NCBI GenBank assembly: GCA_045106675.1
Contig: JBGCFA010000237.1
Coordinates: forward strand, 1-44,218
Origin: JBCAWW01 sp045106675
Lineage (GTDB): Bacteria; Bacteroidota; Bacteroidia; J057
Reading direction: 5' to 3'
DNA: 44,218 bases
The position numbers and the translations under genes were made by a program. Position 1 is the first letter of the stretch; the number at the start of each line of letters is the position of its first letter. Below are positions 7,600 through 16,107 of the stretch, piece by piece. The notes under the pieces are model-generated. The model was not told the origin of the DNA. It saw nothing but the letters and a program-made list of their open reading frames with translations, and searched no databases.

Positions 7600-9303
7600 C
7601 TATTGGATGAGGAGTTTACGACTCGCATAGTATTTTCCTTCAATTTTTAGCCGAACGAGATAAACGCCGGGACTTAATGAAGGTAAATCCCACTCTCCAA
7701 CAGTCTGTTGGGCTTCGATTTGTTGGCTTGCAAGTTGAGCACCTCGGATATCAAATAGCTCAAGCGTACCACTTTGCCAATCGGAAGGACCAAGAAGTTG
7801 ATAATTAGCAACTGATTGGTTATTGGCTTGTACTTCGAAATCAATTTTAGGATTTCCGTTGACGGCATTATCAGGCTTAGGTGAAAGCGAATAACTACAA
7901 TAACGTAGCTCCCATTCCAGTTCACGCTCGGCAAAATTGAGGCTGCTATTGCTAGCATTTTGATAAAGCGTTCCCACAGGGAAGGCTTGAAAAGAATGAC
8001 TATTGGTATAAAAAGATAGCTCACTCGCACAATCTCCAACCTGCACATCGATTTGACCGTTGACCACATTGCTTTTTACAGCCAAGGCAGCTCTAAAATC
8101 TATCGTTCCGCTGACAGAGCGGGCAAAAGAACCCACTGCCACAAATTGCTGAGAAGCTGGTAAATAAAGAATGTCAGATAGTTCTTCATCGAAATCAAAG
8201 TCTGTCAATCGCGGAAACACACTATAGGTTTTGCCCCAGATGACCGAGCCGTCTCCTCTTAAATTGAGGACAAAAGAGCGGCGTTCTGCTGGCAGGAGAG
8301 GATCATGATAAGAGCCCGATAGCAAAAATCCGTTTGCGCGACCATCAATATTGGTCGTATAGTGAGTCAGTCCACTAAAGCTTAGCTGCTCACCTCCATC
8401 AAGGAAATAGGTATAGTAAAACTGCTCGCTACCATTGTCTTCTATGCCCATCAAAAAGGCCGTTTCAGTGCCATCTACTACGCTAGTAGCGCTCCCGGCG
8501 ATCATTAAACTACCATTGCCATCATGCACAACATCTTCAACGCGATGACTAAAATCAGTATTCGAATATTGATTGGCCCAAAGTAGATTGAGATCAGAGT
8601 CAAAGTAAGCGACTAATACTTGAGGGACGTTATTGAGATCAGAGGTAGCGGCTAGCACATAGCCAGTTGGCATAGCAATTAGCTTAGCAGCATTGTCTTT
8701 GGTCGGAGTGGATAGAGTGGCATGGTTGATCAAGTTGCCGTTGAGATCATACTGGCTGAGCATGATATCAGTATTAGGGTTGGTGTTGCCTTCATTATTA
8801 GATAGCGCAACCAAATAATTTTGGCTTTCATCCCAAATAACTGATTCAAAGCTATGCTCTGATTGGGCTTGAGTTCTGAGCAACTTGCCTTTGTCCGTTA
8901 CATAGCTGAGAATACGTTCCCCACCAGCAGAGCCTGGATTTTGGTTGCTACTCCCCCCTAAGACAAAGTTACCTTGCCCGTCTTGACATATAGTTTGGCT
9001 ACTAATTTCGTGCTGAGTACTGAGTTGAGTAGTGAAAAATGCACTATTGATGGTTTGATAGCCATCTGCATTGATCCGCATAATATAAGCCATGGCCGTA
9101 GCGTTGGGACCACTTTCTTTAATCGCCCCAGTAATGACCAGATCATCATCATCTGTGATCGGTATGATCTCGTTTGCCGTCAATTTTAAGGGTTCACGGT
9201 CTCCTTCGTATACAAGATAAGATTTGTAACCTTGGCCTTTTAGTTGCAAGAGGCTCAAGAGGAAAAGCCCGAGCAGAAGGGCTAAATGAGTAAAGAATCG
9301 CAT
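7600..9303 (-). CDS. T9SS-secreted protein of unknown function, possibly a propeller
   Basis: A 567-residue exported protein. The signal peptide is MRFFTHLALLLGLFLLSLLQLKG. The C-terminal 85 residues or so form a type A T9SS sorting domain (VQANNQSVANYQL, LELFDIRGAQLASQ, LPSLSPGVYLVRL, ASRKLLIQ), which directs secretion across the outer membrane and cell-surface attachment or release. The body contains repeated segments such as GNFVLGGSSNQN, LIAMPTGYVLAATSDLNN and GNGSLMIAGSATS, with the shape of beta-propeller blades seen in delta-60-type repeat proteins. No catalytic motif was found. The gene stands alone: 120 bp separate it from the upstream lipoprotein gene and a hairpin lies downstream. 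The propeller reading is inferred from repeat spacing; the T9SS domain is clear. Confidence 0.82.
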   Translation of the reverse strand: MRFFTHLALLLGLFLLSLLQLKGQGYKSYLVYEGDREPLKLTANEIIPITDDDDLVITGAIKESGPNATAMAYIMRINADGYQTINSAFFTTQLSTQHEISSQTICQDGQGNFVLGGSSNQNPGSAGGERILSYVTDKGKLLRTQAQSEHSFESVIWDESQNYLVALSNNEGNTNPNTDIMLSQYDLNGNLINHATLSTPTKDNAAKLIAMPTGYVLAATSDLNNVPQVLVAYFDSDLNLLWANQYSNTDFSHRVEDVVHDGNGSLMIAGSATSVVDGTETAFLMGIEDNGSEQFYYTYFLDGGEQLSFSGLTHYTTNIDGRANGFLLSGSYHDPLLPAERRSFVLNLRGDGSVIWGKTYSVFPRLTDFDFDEELSDILYLPASQQFVAVGSFARSVSGTIDFRAALAVKSNVVNGQIDVQVGDCASELSFYTNSHSFQAFPVGTLYQNASNSSLNFAERELEWELRYCSYSLSPKPDNAVNGNPKIDFEVQANNQSVANYQLLGPSDWQSGTLELFDIRGAQLASQQIEAQQTVGEWDLPSLSPGVYLVRLKIEGKYYASRKLLIQ

Positions 9304-9423
9304 ACTGGTATAATGGTTCAGTTCAGGTATAAATTGTATAACTGTAAGTTGAACACAAGACCGATATTTGAAAAATCGATTTACCAGAAAGTATAACAGG
9401 AATATTTTCCTTACTATCGAAAT

Positions 9424-11133
9424 TTACTCTTTTTTCACATACATCAAACTGAGGTAATTCATGGGGTTGCTCCCCAATCCGCTCACATTGAGCTGCAGCA
9501 TCCTGAAACTACGGTCATAATAAAGCGGGATAATCGGCGCTTCAGCTAACATCAAGCGTTCCATCTGATGGTAAAGCAGATAACGTAAACTATCATTGGT
9601 TTCCTTGAGACTGGCCTCATACAAGGCATCATATTGAGGAGAGGAAAAGTGTGAAGTATTGGGGCCATCGGGAGAAAAATTGCCGGACCAGTAGAGAGAA
9701 AGGTAATTTTCACCGTCAGGATAATCAGCCATCCAGCTCGCTCGCCAAAAATTGATTCTCAATCCATCGCGATCACTGCGCAACGTACCTCCGTCTAGGT
9801 TTTGAATTTCAGTCCTAAGACCAATCTGCTCAAAGGATTTTTGAATAAACTCCGAGATCGCCGCATACTTTTGGGTGGAGTAGAGTACGATCTGCTCCAA
9901 GCCTTGTCCGTTAGGATAGCCAGCTTCACTGAGGAGTTCGCGTGCGCGAACGGGATCATATGTATAGCCTCGTACCGCTTCTGGATCAAAGGCAGGCAAT
10001 CCTTTGGGCATAAAACCGGATTCAGCAGGATAGCCCATACCGTTGAGGAGGAAGCGTACTAATTTAGGCCGATCGATGGCATAGTTAAGGGCCATTCGGA
10101 TCTTTTTATTCATCAGAGGATGATCCTTGGTGATATCAAGATTGGGGTCAATTTGGATACCCAGATACTCGGTATTGAGTTGAGGTGAGAAGATAAATTG
10201 GTATTTATCAGCATAAGCCGCCTTAATGGCGCCGTCTCTTTCGAGCACTTCATCGCGATAAGAATCATCCAAATCGCCGATAAAATCGAGTTTCCCATGC
10301 ACAAACTCTATAAAAGCAGATAATCGACTAGGGATAAAACGCACTTTAATCGCGTCTAGGTAAGGTAGTTGTTGCCCCATCTCATCCTGCTCCCAATAAT
10401 GAGGATTGCGATGTAGGATTAGACTTTGGCCTTCGGTCCAACGATAAAACTGAAAGGGCCCAGTGCCGATAGGATTGCGTTGAAAATCACGTCCATAATG
10501 CGTGGCGATTTCTCGAGGCACTACATAGCAATAAGGCATACTGAGCAAACCGAGAAAGGGCGGGAAGGGCTTGAGCAACTGAATCACAAAAGTGCTATCG
10601 TTCGGCGCAGCGAATCCCTTAATATCTAATGTAGGGTCCTCCTTATGCGCCTCTAAACCTTCGATCTTGCCAGTAAAAACCCACTTACCTGTAGAAGCTA
10701 CTTCTGGGTTCAAAATACGGCTGAGACTATATCTAAAATCCTCAGCTACGACAGAACGAGTACTATCAGGGTATTGATGTTGGTCATAAAAAAGAGGATG
10801 CTTATGAAATTGGACTCCCTTCCTTAAGTGAAAAGTGTAAGTCTTCCCATCTTCCGAAATATCCCAGCTATGTGCAATAACGGGGCGAACAATAAGATTG
10901 CTATCCAGTCGCACTAAGCCATTGAAAATTTGGGCGGTCATCCAGATTGGAGAGCGAGAACGGGCATAGGCAGGGTCTAGAGTGGTAAGTCCAGCATCGA
11001 GATTCATGTGGAAAACCTTATAGTTATCCACATTTTCTCCCCCAGTTTCTCCACAACCAGCCCATATCATGCAGCAAAAAAGCGCACTTATACACAATTT
11101 GTTAGGCAATAGATTGATTTTTATCGTTGTCAA
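9424..11133 (-). CDS. Oligopeptide/dipeptide ABC transporter substrate-binding lipoprotein (SBP family 5)
   Basis: A 569-residue extracytoplasmic solute-binding protein of the OppA/DppA class. The start is a TTG at 11131-11133, chosen because it gives a complete lipoprotein signal peptide (MTTIKINLLPNKLCISALFC...) with the lipidated Cys27 in WAGC; the first in-frame ATG would leave only a few residues before that cysteine. Family signatures are GLVRLDSNLIVRPVIAHSWDISEDGKTY in two stretches near residues 75-110, FHLRKGVQFH, and NPIGTGPFQFYRW. No permease or ATPase genes lie beside it, so it must work with components encoded elsewhere or act as an orphan binder. Its start is only 36 bp from that of the divergent parA, so their promoter regions overlap. 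Confidence 0.88.
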   Translation of the reverse strand: MTTIKINLLPNKLCISALFCCMIWAGCGETGGENVDNYKVFHMNLDAGLTTLDPAYARSRSPIWMTAQIFNGLVRLDSNLIVRPVIAHSWDISEDGKTYTFHLRKGVQFHKHPLFYDQHQYPDSTRSVVAEDFRYSLSRILNPEVASTGKWVFTGKIEGLEAHKEDPTLDIKGFAAPNDSTFVIQLLKPFPPFLGLLSMPYCYVVPREIATHYGRDFQRNPIGTGPFQFYRWTEGQSLILHRNPHYWEQDEMGQQLPYLDAIKVRFIPSRLSAFIEFVHGKLDFIGDLDDSYRDEVLERDGAIKAAYADKYQFIFSPQLNTEYLGIQIDPNLDITKDHPLMNKKIRMALNYAIDRPKLVRFLLNGMGYPAESGFMPKGLPAFDPEAVRGYTYDPVRARELLSEAGYPNGQGLEQIVLYSTQKYAAISEFIQKSFEQIGLRTEIQNLDGGTLRSDRDGLRINFWRASWMADYPDGENYLSLYWSGNFSPDGPNTSHFSSPQYDALYEASLKETNDSLRYLLYHQMERLMLAEAPIIPLYYDRSFRMLQLNVSGLGSNPMNYLSLMYVKKE

Positions 11134-11146
11134 TTTTGTATATTTG
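11114..11146 (+). promoter_or_regulatory. Promoter for parA
   Basis: TTG (11114-11116), 22 bases, then TATATTTG (11139-11146) fits the Bacteroidota pattern TTG-N17-23-TAnnTTTG. Transcription would start near 11153, giving a leader of about 17 bases. The site lies inside the 5' coding end of the divergent lipoprotein gene. Confidence 0.5.
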
Positions 11147-11169
11147 CAAAGTCAAACTTACAAATCATT

Positions 11170-12003
11170 ATGGGAAAAGTCATTTCGCTCGCCAATCAGA
11201 AAGGCGGGGTTGGAAAAACCACTACTGCAATCAACCTTGCGGCGAGTTTAGCCGCACTTGAATATAAGGTTTTGCTAGTTGACGCGGACCCCCAGGCCAA
11301 CGCCACTATGGGCGTAGGAATCGATAAAGAGGACATTCAATACTCTCTTTATGAAGTTATGGCCGAACTAGTCAACCCAGAACCGCTGCCAGAGGGAGAA
11401 GAAGCTTTTACGCTCAAAGATGTGATCCTTGAGACTGAATTTCCCAATCTATACATCGTCCCTGCAGATGATGGTCTAATCAATGCTGAGGTAGAGTTCG
11501 TCAAAGCCGAAAACCGCTATTTTTTAGTGAGAGAAGCGCTAGAACAGGTTAAAGATGATTACGATTTTATCATTTTAGATTGTTCTCCTTCTTTGGGTCT
11601 TATCACGCTAAACGCTTTGAGTGCATCTAATTCCGTCATTGTACCTGTACAATGTGAGTATTTTGCACTGGAAGGTTTGGGTAAACTCCTCAACACCATT
11701 CGTCATATTCAAAAGACTTCCAATCCACAGATTGAATACGAAGGATTTTTGCTAACGATGTACGATGCTCGTTTGAATCTTTCTCGTCAGGTTGCAGAGG
11801 ACGTTAGGACTCAGTTACAGCATCTCGTTTTTGAGACGATTATTCATCGAAACACCCGTATTAGCGAGGCGCCGAGTTTTGGTTTACCTGTTCTAGCTTT
11901 TGATGCTCGCTCCAAAGGAGCGATTAATTATATCAATTTGGCCAAAGAAATCCTCAAGAAGAATGACATGCCGCTTACGAGAGAAAGCGTGATGGCTCAA
12001 TAA
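11170..12003 (+). CDS. parA: ParA/Soj-type chromosome-partitioning ATPase
   Basis: A 277-residue deviant-Walker ATPase. The Walker A motif KGGVGKTTT with the signature lysine lies at about residues 11-19; the next hallmarks are LVDADPQANAT (about 36-46) and DYDFIILDCSPSLG for Walker B. SAPSFGLPVLAFDARSKGA, near the C-terminus, is the usual ParA/Soj ending. ParA dimers bind DNA non-specifically and move ParB-parS complexes during chromosome segregation. In Bacteroidota parA is usually followed directly by parB; here a perfect 16-bp terminator hairpin and plsY follow instead, and no parB lies in the window. Length and motifs are normal, so it should be active. It has a plausible promoter immediately upstream. 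Confidence 0.92.
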   Translation: MGKVISLANQKGGVGKTTTAINLAASLAALEYKVLLVDADPQANATMGVGIDKEDIQYSLYEVMAELVNPEPLPEGEEAFTLKDVILETEFPNLYIVPADDGLINAEVEFVKAENRYFLVREALEQVKDDYDFIILDCSPSLGLITLNALSASNSVIVPVQCEYFALEGLGKLLNTIRHIQKTSNPQIEYEGFLLTMYDARLNLSRQVAEDVRTQLQHLVFETIIHRNTRISEAPSFGLPVLAFDARSKGAINYINLAKEILKKNDMPLTRESVMAQ

Positions 12004-12050
12004 GATATCAAATTGTATATCAGTGCCTTAATGCACAAATAGAATACTTC

Positions 12051-12086
12051 AAAGGCCCCTAGATGATGGATCATCTAGGGGCCTTT
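12051..12086 (+). terminator. Rho-independent terminator of parA
   Basis: AAAGGCCCCTAGATGA (12051-12066) pairs perfectly with TCATCTAGGGGCCTTT (12071-12086) around a 4-base loop, ending in a short T run. It starts 48 bp after the parA stop. The rest of the gap up to plsY (12087-12240) is AT-rich and holds a possible promoter -7 element, TACCTTTG, at 12111-12118. Confidence 0.85.
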
Positions 12087-12240
12087 TCGAACATATAGTA
12101 AATAATTAATTACCTTTGGGGGGTATTGGAATCTAAAAAAAGAGAGTTAAATTAATATTCCGATAAAGGAACTATCAAACTACTACTCACAAAAACAATA
12201 ATTGGACTCGCCTTTTATTGTGTTGGTTTTAAACCACTTT

Positions 12241-12888
12241 ATGGAATTTATTCGCATATTTTTATGTACGCTCGGTGCCTATCTTATAGGTGCTATTCCT
12301 AGCAGTATATTAATTGGCAAGATGTTTTTTGGTATTGATATTCGCGAACATGGAAGCGGCAGTGCTTCCCATCGCAATGTCAGTCGTATCATGGGATCGA
12401 ATATCAGTTTGGTGGTTCGAGTGATTGATATTTGCAAAGGATTTATTGCCGCCAACTTGGCCTTTTTTGTTCATAATCAATACGGTATCTTCTCTGATAT
12501 CGAGCTACCCATTATCATGATGAGTTTGGGCCTAGCGGCTGTATTAGGACATATATTCCCAGTTTTCGCTCACTTCCGAGGTGGCAAAGGGATACACGTT
12601 AGCTTAGGCATATTGATCGCGACTCAGCCACTAGTGGGTACCCTTTTTATCATTATCACTCTTTGTGCTTATCTGATATCGCGCTATCCCAATCTTGCTT
12701 ACATGATTGGAGCATTAGCGATTCCGGTGTATTATCTGATTACGCGCCAACACCATGCAGAGATGTTTGTTCCTCTACTAGTGTTTAGTGCGATCCTGTT
12801 TGGTCTATTATTCATGACCCACCGTAACAACTTGCTAGCCATTGTCCAAGGCGATGCCGAACGCGTAGATCTGCAGTTCAGGTTTTAA
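12241..12888 (+). CDS. plsY: Acyl-phosphate:glycerol-3-phosphate acyltransferase PlsY
   Basis: A 215-residue inner-membrane enzyme that makes lysophosphatidic acid from acyl phosphate and glycerol-3-phosphate, the first step of phospholipid synthesis. I chose the ATG at 12241 (MEFIRIFLCTLGAYLIGAIPSS) over an in-frame ATG 13 codons upstream, because the family begins just before the first membrane helix. The three cytoplasmic motifs are recognisable: GSGSASHRNVSR (a variant of GSGNxGATN), FRGGKGIHVSLG (glycerol-3-phosphate/phosphate loop) and HRNNLLAIVQGDAE near the C-terminus. Motif 1 departs from the usual NxGATN wording but keeps the Gly/Ser and Arg positions. The stop overlaps the convergent gene by 4 bp. 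Confidence 0.9.
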   Translation: MEFIRIFLCTLGAYLIGAIPSSILIGKMFFGIDIREHGSGSASHRNVSRIMGSNISLVVRVIDICKGFIAANLAFFVHNQYGIFSDIELPIIMMSLGLAAVLGHIFPVFAHFRGGKGIHVSLGILIATQPLVGTLFIIITLCAYLISRYPNLAYMIGALAIPVYYLITRQHHAEMFVPLLVFSAILFGLLFMTHRNNLLAIVQGDAERVDLQFRF

Positions 12889-14255
12889 TTCAACTTGATA
12901 CCGAGAGAAAGACTCACTTCTTCGATACTCGACTCCAAAGTAGTACGGCGGGAGGTGAAGCTTCTATTTTTAGCGACGCGAATCATCGTATAAAACCGAC
13001 CTACATTGACCCCTAAAGCTGCATGTGCGCCAATATTGCTCATGCGAGTAAGGGTCGGAGATATTGCAAATATGCTTTCATCTTTTTGCAGTTCGAAACT
13101 GAGATAGGATTGACTTTGTAGCTGGTTCTCAACGTTGAAAAATCCGATCAAATCCAATCCTGCTTGAACAAAAATTCGGGCCTTGGCAGCATCGTTAATA
13201 TAGTATCGTAATGCCACCGGAATCCGTAAATCTACTGAGGAGTAGTTGAAGCTTAAGTCAGAATAATTCCCCTGGGAGATAGCCTCCTCAGTACCTTGCT
13301 TATAAGTGCCTCCAATTTGATAAACTCCAATATTTATCCCAGTATAAAAGTTCATTTTTGATCGAAATGGCAGTAAACTTCTCTCCACGAAATAACCAAA
13401 TGTAGGACGCAGATAAGGGGTGAATTCAGTCTTGTCCAAAAACTCATAATCTCGAAATCCAATCTGGTTTGGACTGACAAAATCAGTAAACACCATGTTT
13501 CCACTTAAATTGATCCCCTGATTGGTCTGAAAAGTTTGAGTCCGTGTTGTCAAATATTCAGGTGAGCTTTGAGCATTGCATTCATGGTAAGCGTTGAGAA
13601 ACTTCAATAAAGATTTCCTTTCGAGCTTCACCTTTTTGAGTTCGCTTAAAGTACTTTGGCAATCCTTAATTTCTGCCCCTAGCTGTAGAAGGAAAAAATT
13701 CTCTTTTTGCTCTACTTGACTTAATTCCCAAATCCCTGTGGTACTGACATCATTACTAATATCACGATTATTTACCAAGCCTTTTTCAGAGCGTATTACC
13801 CATAAAGCAGTAATGCCTTTCCCTTCCCTTTCGATGAAAAAGTGTTCAATAATGTTTTCATCAAAGTAAGAGTACAAACTAAGATCTGATTGGAGTAATA
13901 CTTCTAAGAATACTTCCTTCTGTAAAATTTTAGGTTTTAGATTGGGGTTGGCTTGCGTCTTTATTGCTTCAAATTCTTTATCTAAAAGATCAACTATCGC
14001 AGATCGATAAATAAATCTCCCCATGGAGAATCCTTTCAAATCATTCGGATAATAAAATTGGCCGCTATCACCTTGGGATTTTTTAAAGAATACTTCTTGA
14101 CCTAAATGCCTTGGATCAGAGGTTCGCACGAGACCTTCTAGGATTTGACCATCTACAAGAGTAATGCTTCCCTGTTCAAAATTGTCTTTGCCCATTAAGC
14201 TCATAGGGATAGTGAGCAAAACGATTAAGAGATGCACAAAAATGTGATTTTTCAT
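12885..14255 (-). CDS. Exported protein with a probable C-terminal outer-membrane beta-barrel
   Basis: A 456-residue protein with a signal peptide (MKNHIFVHLLIVLLTIPMSLMG). Residues 25 to about 230 form a soluble-looking domain starting QGSITLVDGQILEGLVRTSDP and including a Lys/Glu/Leu-rich segment (STLSELKKVKLERKSLLKFL). Similar N-terminal pieces occur in Bacteroidota proteins of unknown function. From about 255 onward, alternating amphipathic strands (FTPYLRPTFGYFVERS, NFYTGINIGVYQIGG, VDLRIPVALRYYIN, ARIFVQAGLDLIGFF, GAHAALGVNVGRFYTMIRV) end in VSLSLGIKLN, as expected of a small porin-like barrel. No specific family name is supported. The gene is alone, with 178 bp of empty sequence upstream. 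Confidence 0.65.
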   Translation of the reverse strand: MKNHIFVHLLIVLLTIPMSLMGKDNFEQGSITLVDGQILEGLVRTSDPRHLGQEVFFKKSQGDSGQFYYPNDLKGFSMGRFIYRSAIVDLLDKEFEAIKTQANPNLKPKILQKEVFLEVLLQSDLSLYSYFDENIIEHFFIEREGKGITALWVIRSEKGLVNNRDISNDVSTTGIWELSQVEQKENFFLLQLGAEIKDCQSTLSELKKVKLERKSLLKFLNAYHECNAQSSPEYLTTRTQTFQTNQGINLSGNMVFTDFVSPNQIGFRDYEFLDKTEFTPYLRPTFGYFVERSLLPFRSKMNFYTGINIGVYQIGGTYKQGTEEAISQGNYSDLSFNYSSVDLRIPVALRYYINDAAKARIFVQAGLDLIGFFNVENQLQSQSYLSFELQKDESIFAISPTLTRMSNIGAHAALGVNVGRFYTMIRVAKNRSFTSRRTTLESSIEEVSLSLGIKLN

Positions 14256-14433
14256 TGTGTTACGGTTGGATTATTGTGTGAATGGCTAAAATGCTAGGAT
14301 GCAGTTTAATAAGCTATCCCGAATGTATGAATGACAGCTTTAAATATGTGAACGTTGGAAAAACCAAGGTGAGCCACATATTCTCAATTGCCGAAATAAT
14401 CATCCAACGAAACCAATCTCACATTAAGCCAAC

Positions 14434-15192
14434 TCAATGCACATAGCTTCCAGCATTGATATCAATACTACAACCAGTCGCATGATCCATATGTCCACTA
14501 GCCAAAAAAAGCACCGTAGGAGCAATATCTTCAGGTTCAGTCAAGCTATTTAAGGCAAGATCAGAGACGGCATACTCTTCGCCATATTCATCAATAAACT
14601 GTTGTGCCATATCTGTCCGAGTAAATCCAGGAGCAATTACAAAGGATTTGACCCCTTGCTTACCATATCCCCTCGCAATAGAACGGCTAAGTGCTACCAT
14701 ACCGCCCTTTGAAGCTGCATAGGCCATAAACTCAGGCGTATCTCCTCGAAAGGCAGCACGCGAAGCAATATGGATGATTCGTCCCTCTCCCCTCTGACTC
14801 ATTTGAGGGATTAATGCATGACAAAGGATCGCCGTAGAAACCAGATTGACCTGCAAGGTAGTTTGCCAAGCAGATAGCCATTCGGTTTGTGAGAGATTTG
14901 CTTCTTCTGCGATGGCGATTCCTGCGTTATTGATTAGTACATCTACCCTACCGTATTGAGTCAATACATCTGTAGCTAGTTGCGAAACGGCAGACGTTTG
15001 TTGAAAGTCTGCTTGAAAAGCTCGTGTCTCCCCTCCTATTTGGGCGGCGAGCTTTTCTGTTTCCCTCTGGGAACGCCCATAATGTAAAGCGAGAGTAGCA
15101 CCAGCATCTCCTAATTGCTGAGCGATAGCAGCCCCTATCCCTCTACTGGCACCTGTGAGGAGTACAATTTTGTCTTTGAGTGAAATTTCCAT
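14434..15192 (-). CDS. Short-chain dehydrogenase/reductase, FabG-like
   Basis: A 252-residue classical SDR. The NAD(P)-binding motif TGASRGIG lies at residues 13-20, NNAG at 88-91, and the catalytic Ser144, Tyr158 and Lys162 (YAASK) are in place. The C-terminal DHATGCSIDINAGSYVH is typical of FabG-like SDRs that end in an N-G/A-x-Y-V signature. It is divergent from fabD with only 33 bp between the two starts, which hints at shared regulation with fatty-acid synthesis, but true FabG genes normally lie in line with fabD and acpP. A reductase for some 3-oxoacyl or polyol substrate is the safest statement. Confidence 0.82.
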   Translation of the reverse strand: MEISLKDKIVLLTGASRGIGAAIAQQLGDAGATLALHYGRSQRETEKLAAQIGGETRAFQADFQQTSAVSQLATDVLTQYGRVDVLINNAGIAIAEEANLSQTEWLSAWQTTLQVNLVSTAILCHALIPQMSQRGEGRIIHIASRAAFRGDTPEFMAYAASKGGMVALSRSIARGYGKQGVKSFVIAPGFTRTDMAQQFIDEYGEEYAVSDLALNSLTEPEDIAPTVLFLASGHMDHATGCSIDINAGSYVH

Positions 15193-15225
15193 AATCTTGC
15201 GGCACGAAAAACTAAACTACAAGAT

Positions 15226-16107
15226 ATGAAAGCATTAGTATTCCCCGGTCAAGGTGCCCAGTTTGTCGGCATGGGACAAGCACTTTATGACAACTTTGCT
15301 GAAGCGAAAGCCCTTTTTGAACAAGCAAATGAGATACTAGGCTTTGATATTAAAGAGCTGATGTTTGCGGGTACTGACGAGGACCTCAAAAGAACTTCTG
15401 TAACTCAGCCAGCAATTTTCATCCATTCCGTAGTCGCCGCCAAAGTCAATCAACTTATGGATGGGGCCGCTATGGTAGCGGGACATTCATTAGGAGAGTT
15501 TTCGGCTCTGACAGCAGCTGGAGCTTTGAGTTTTGAAGATGGGCTTCGTCTCGTTTCGATTCGTGCCAACGCCATGCAAAAGGCTTGCGACTTAGCCGAA
15601 AGCACTATGGCTGCTATTTTAGGGCTGGAAGATGCCGTAGTCGAAGAAATCTGCGCCTCTATCGACGGCGAAATCGTAGTACCAGCCAATTATAATACAG
15701 TTGGACAATTAGTAATCTCAGGAAGTAAAGCAGGAATCGCTAAGGCAATTGAAATCGCTCAAGAAAAAGGTGCGCGTCGTGCTTTAGAGCTTCCCGTCAA
15801 TGGCGCCTTTCATTCTCCTTTTATGGAACCTGCTAGACTAGAACTAGCGGAAGGCATCGAAAAAGCAGCGTTCGCCAAGGCGCAAATACCTGTCTACCAA
15901 AATGTAGATGCCGCTCCTCATACAGAAGCAACAGAGATTAAAGCCAATCTTCTCGCCCAACTTACCGCTTCGGTACGCTGGACCCAGACGGTACAAAATA
16001 TGGTCGCTGCTGGTGCTAGTGAATTTGTAGAAGTCGGCCCAGGAAAGGCACTCAGCGGAATGATCAAGAAAGTGGATCGCAAATTACCCGTGAGCCAAGT
16101 CAGCTAG
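15226..16107 (+). CDS. fabD: Malonyl-CoA:ACP transacylase
   Basis: At 293 residues this has the normal length for FabD, which transfers malonyl groups from CoA to acyl carrier protein for fatty-acid elongation. The N-terminal FPGQGAQFVGMG (residues 6-17) is the family opening. The nucleophile Ser88 sits in GHSLGEFSAL, and the partner His196 is in NGAFHSPFM. The C-terminal EVGPGKALSGMIKK is also characteristic. The gene is read alone on the plus strand, and its stop overlaps the convergent repeat-protein gene by 4 bp. No fabF, fabH or acpP is nearby, so the fatty-acid genes appear dispersed in this genome. Confidence 0.95.
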   Translation: MKALVFPGQGAQFVGMGQALYDNFAEAKALFEQANEILGFDIKELMFAGTDEDLKRTSVTQPAIFIHSVVAAKVNQLMDGAAMVAGHSLGEFSALTAAGALSFEDGLRLVSIRANAMQKACDLAESTMAAILGLEDAVVEEICASIDGEIVVPANYNTVGQLVISGSKAGIAKAIEIAQEKGARRALELPVNGAFHSPFMEPARLELAEGIEKAAFAKAQIPVYQNVDAAPHTEATEIKANLLAQLTASVRWTQTVQNMVAAGASEFVEVGPGKALSGMIKKVDRKLPVSQVS

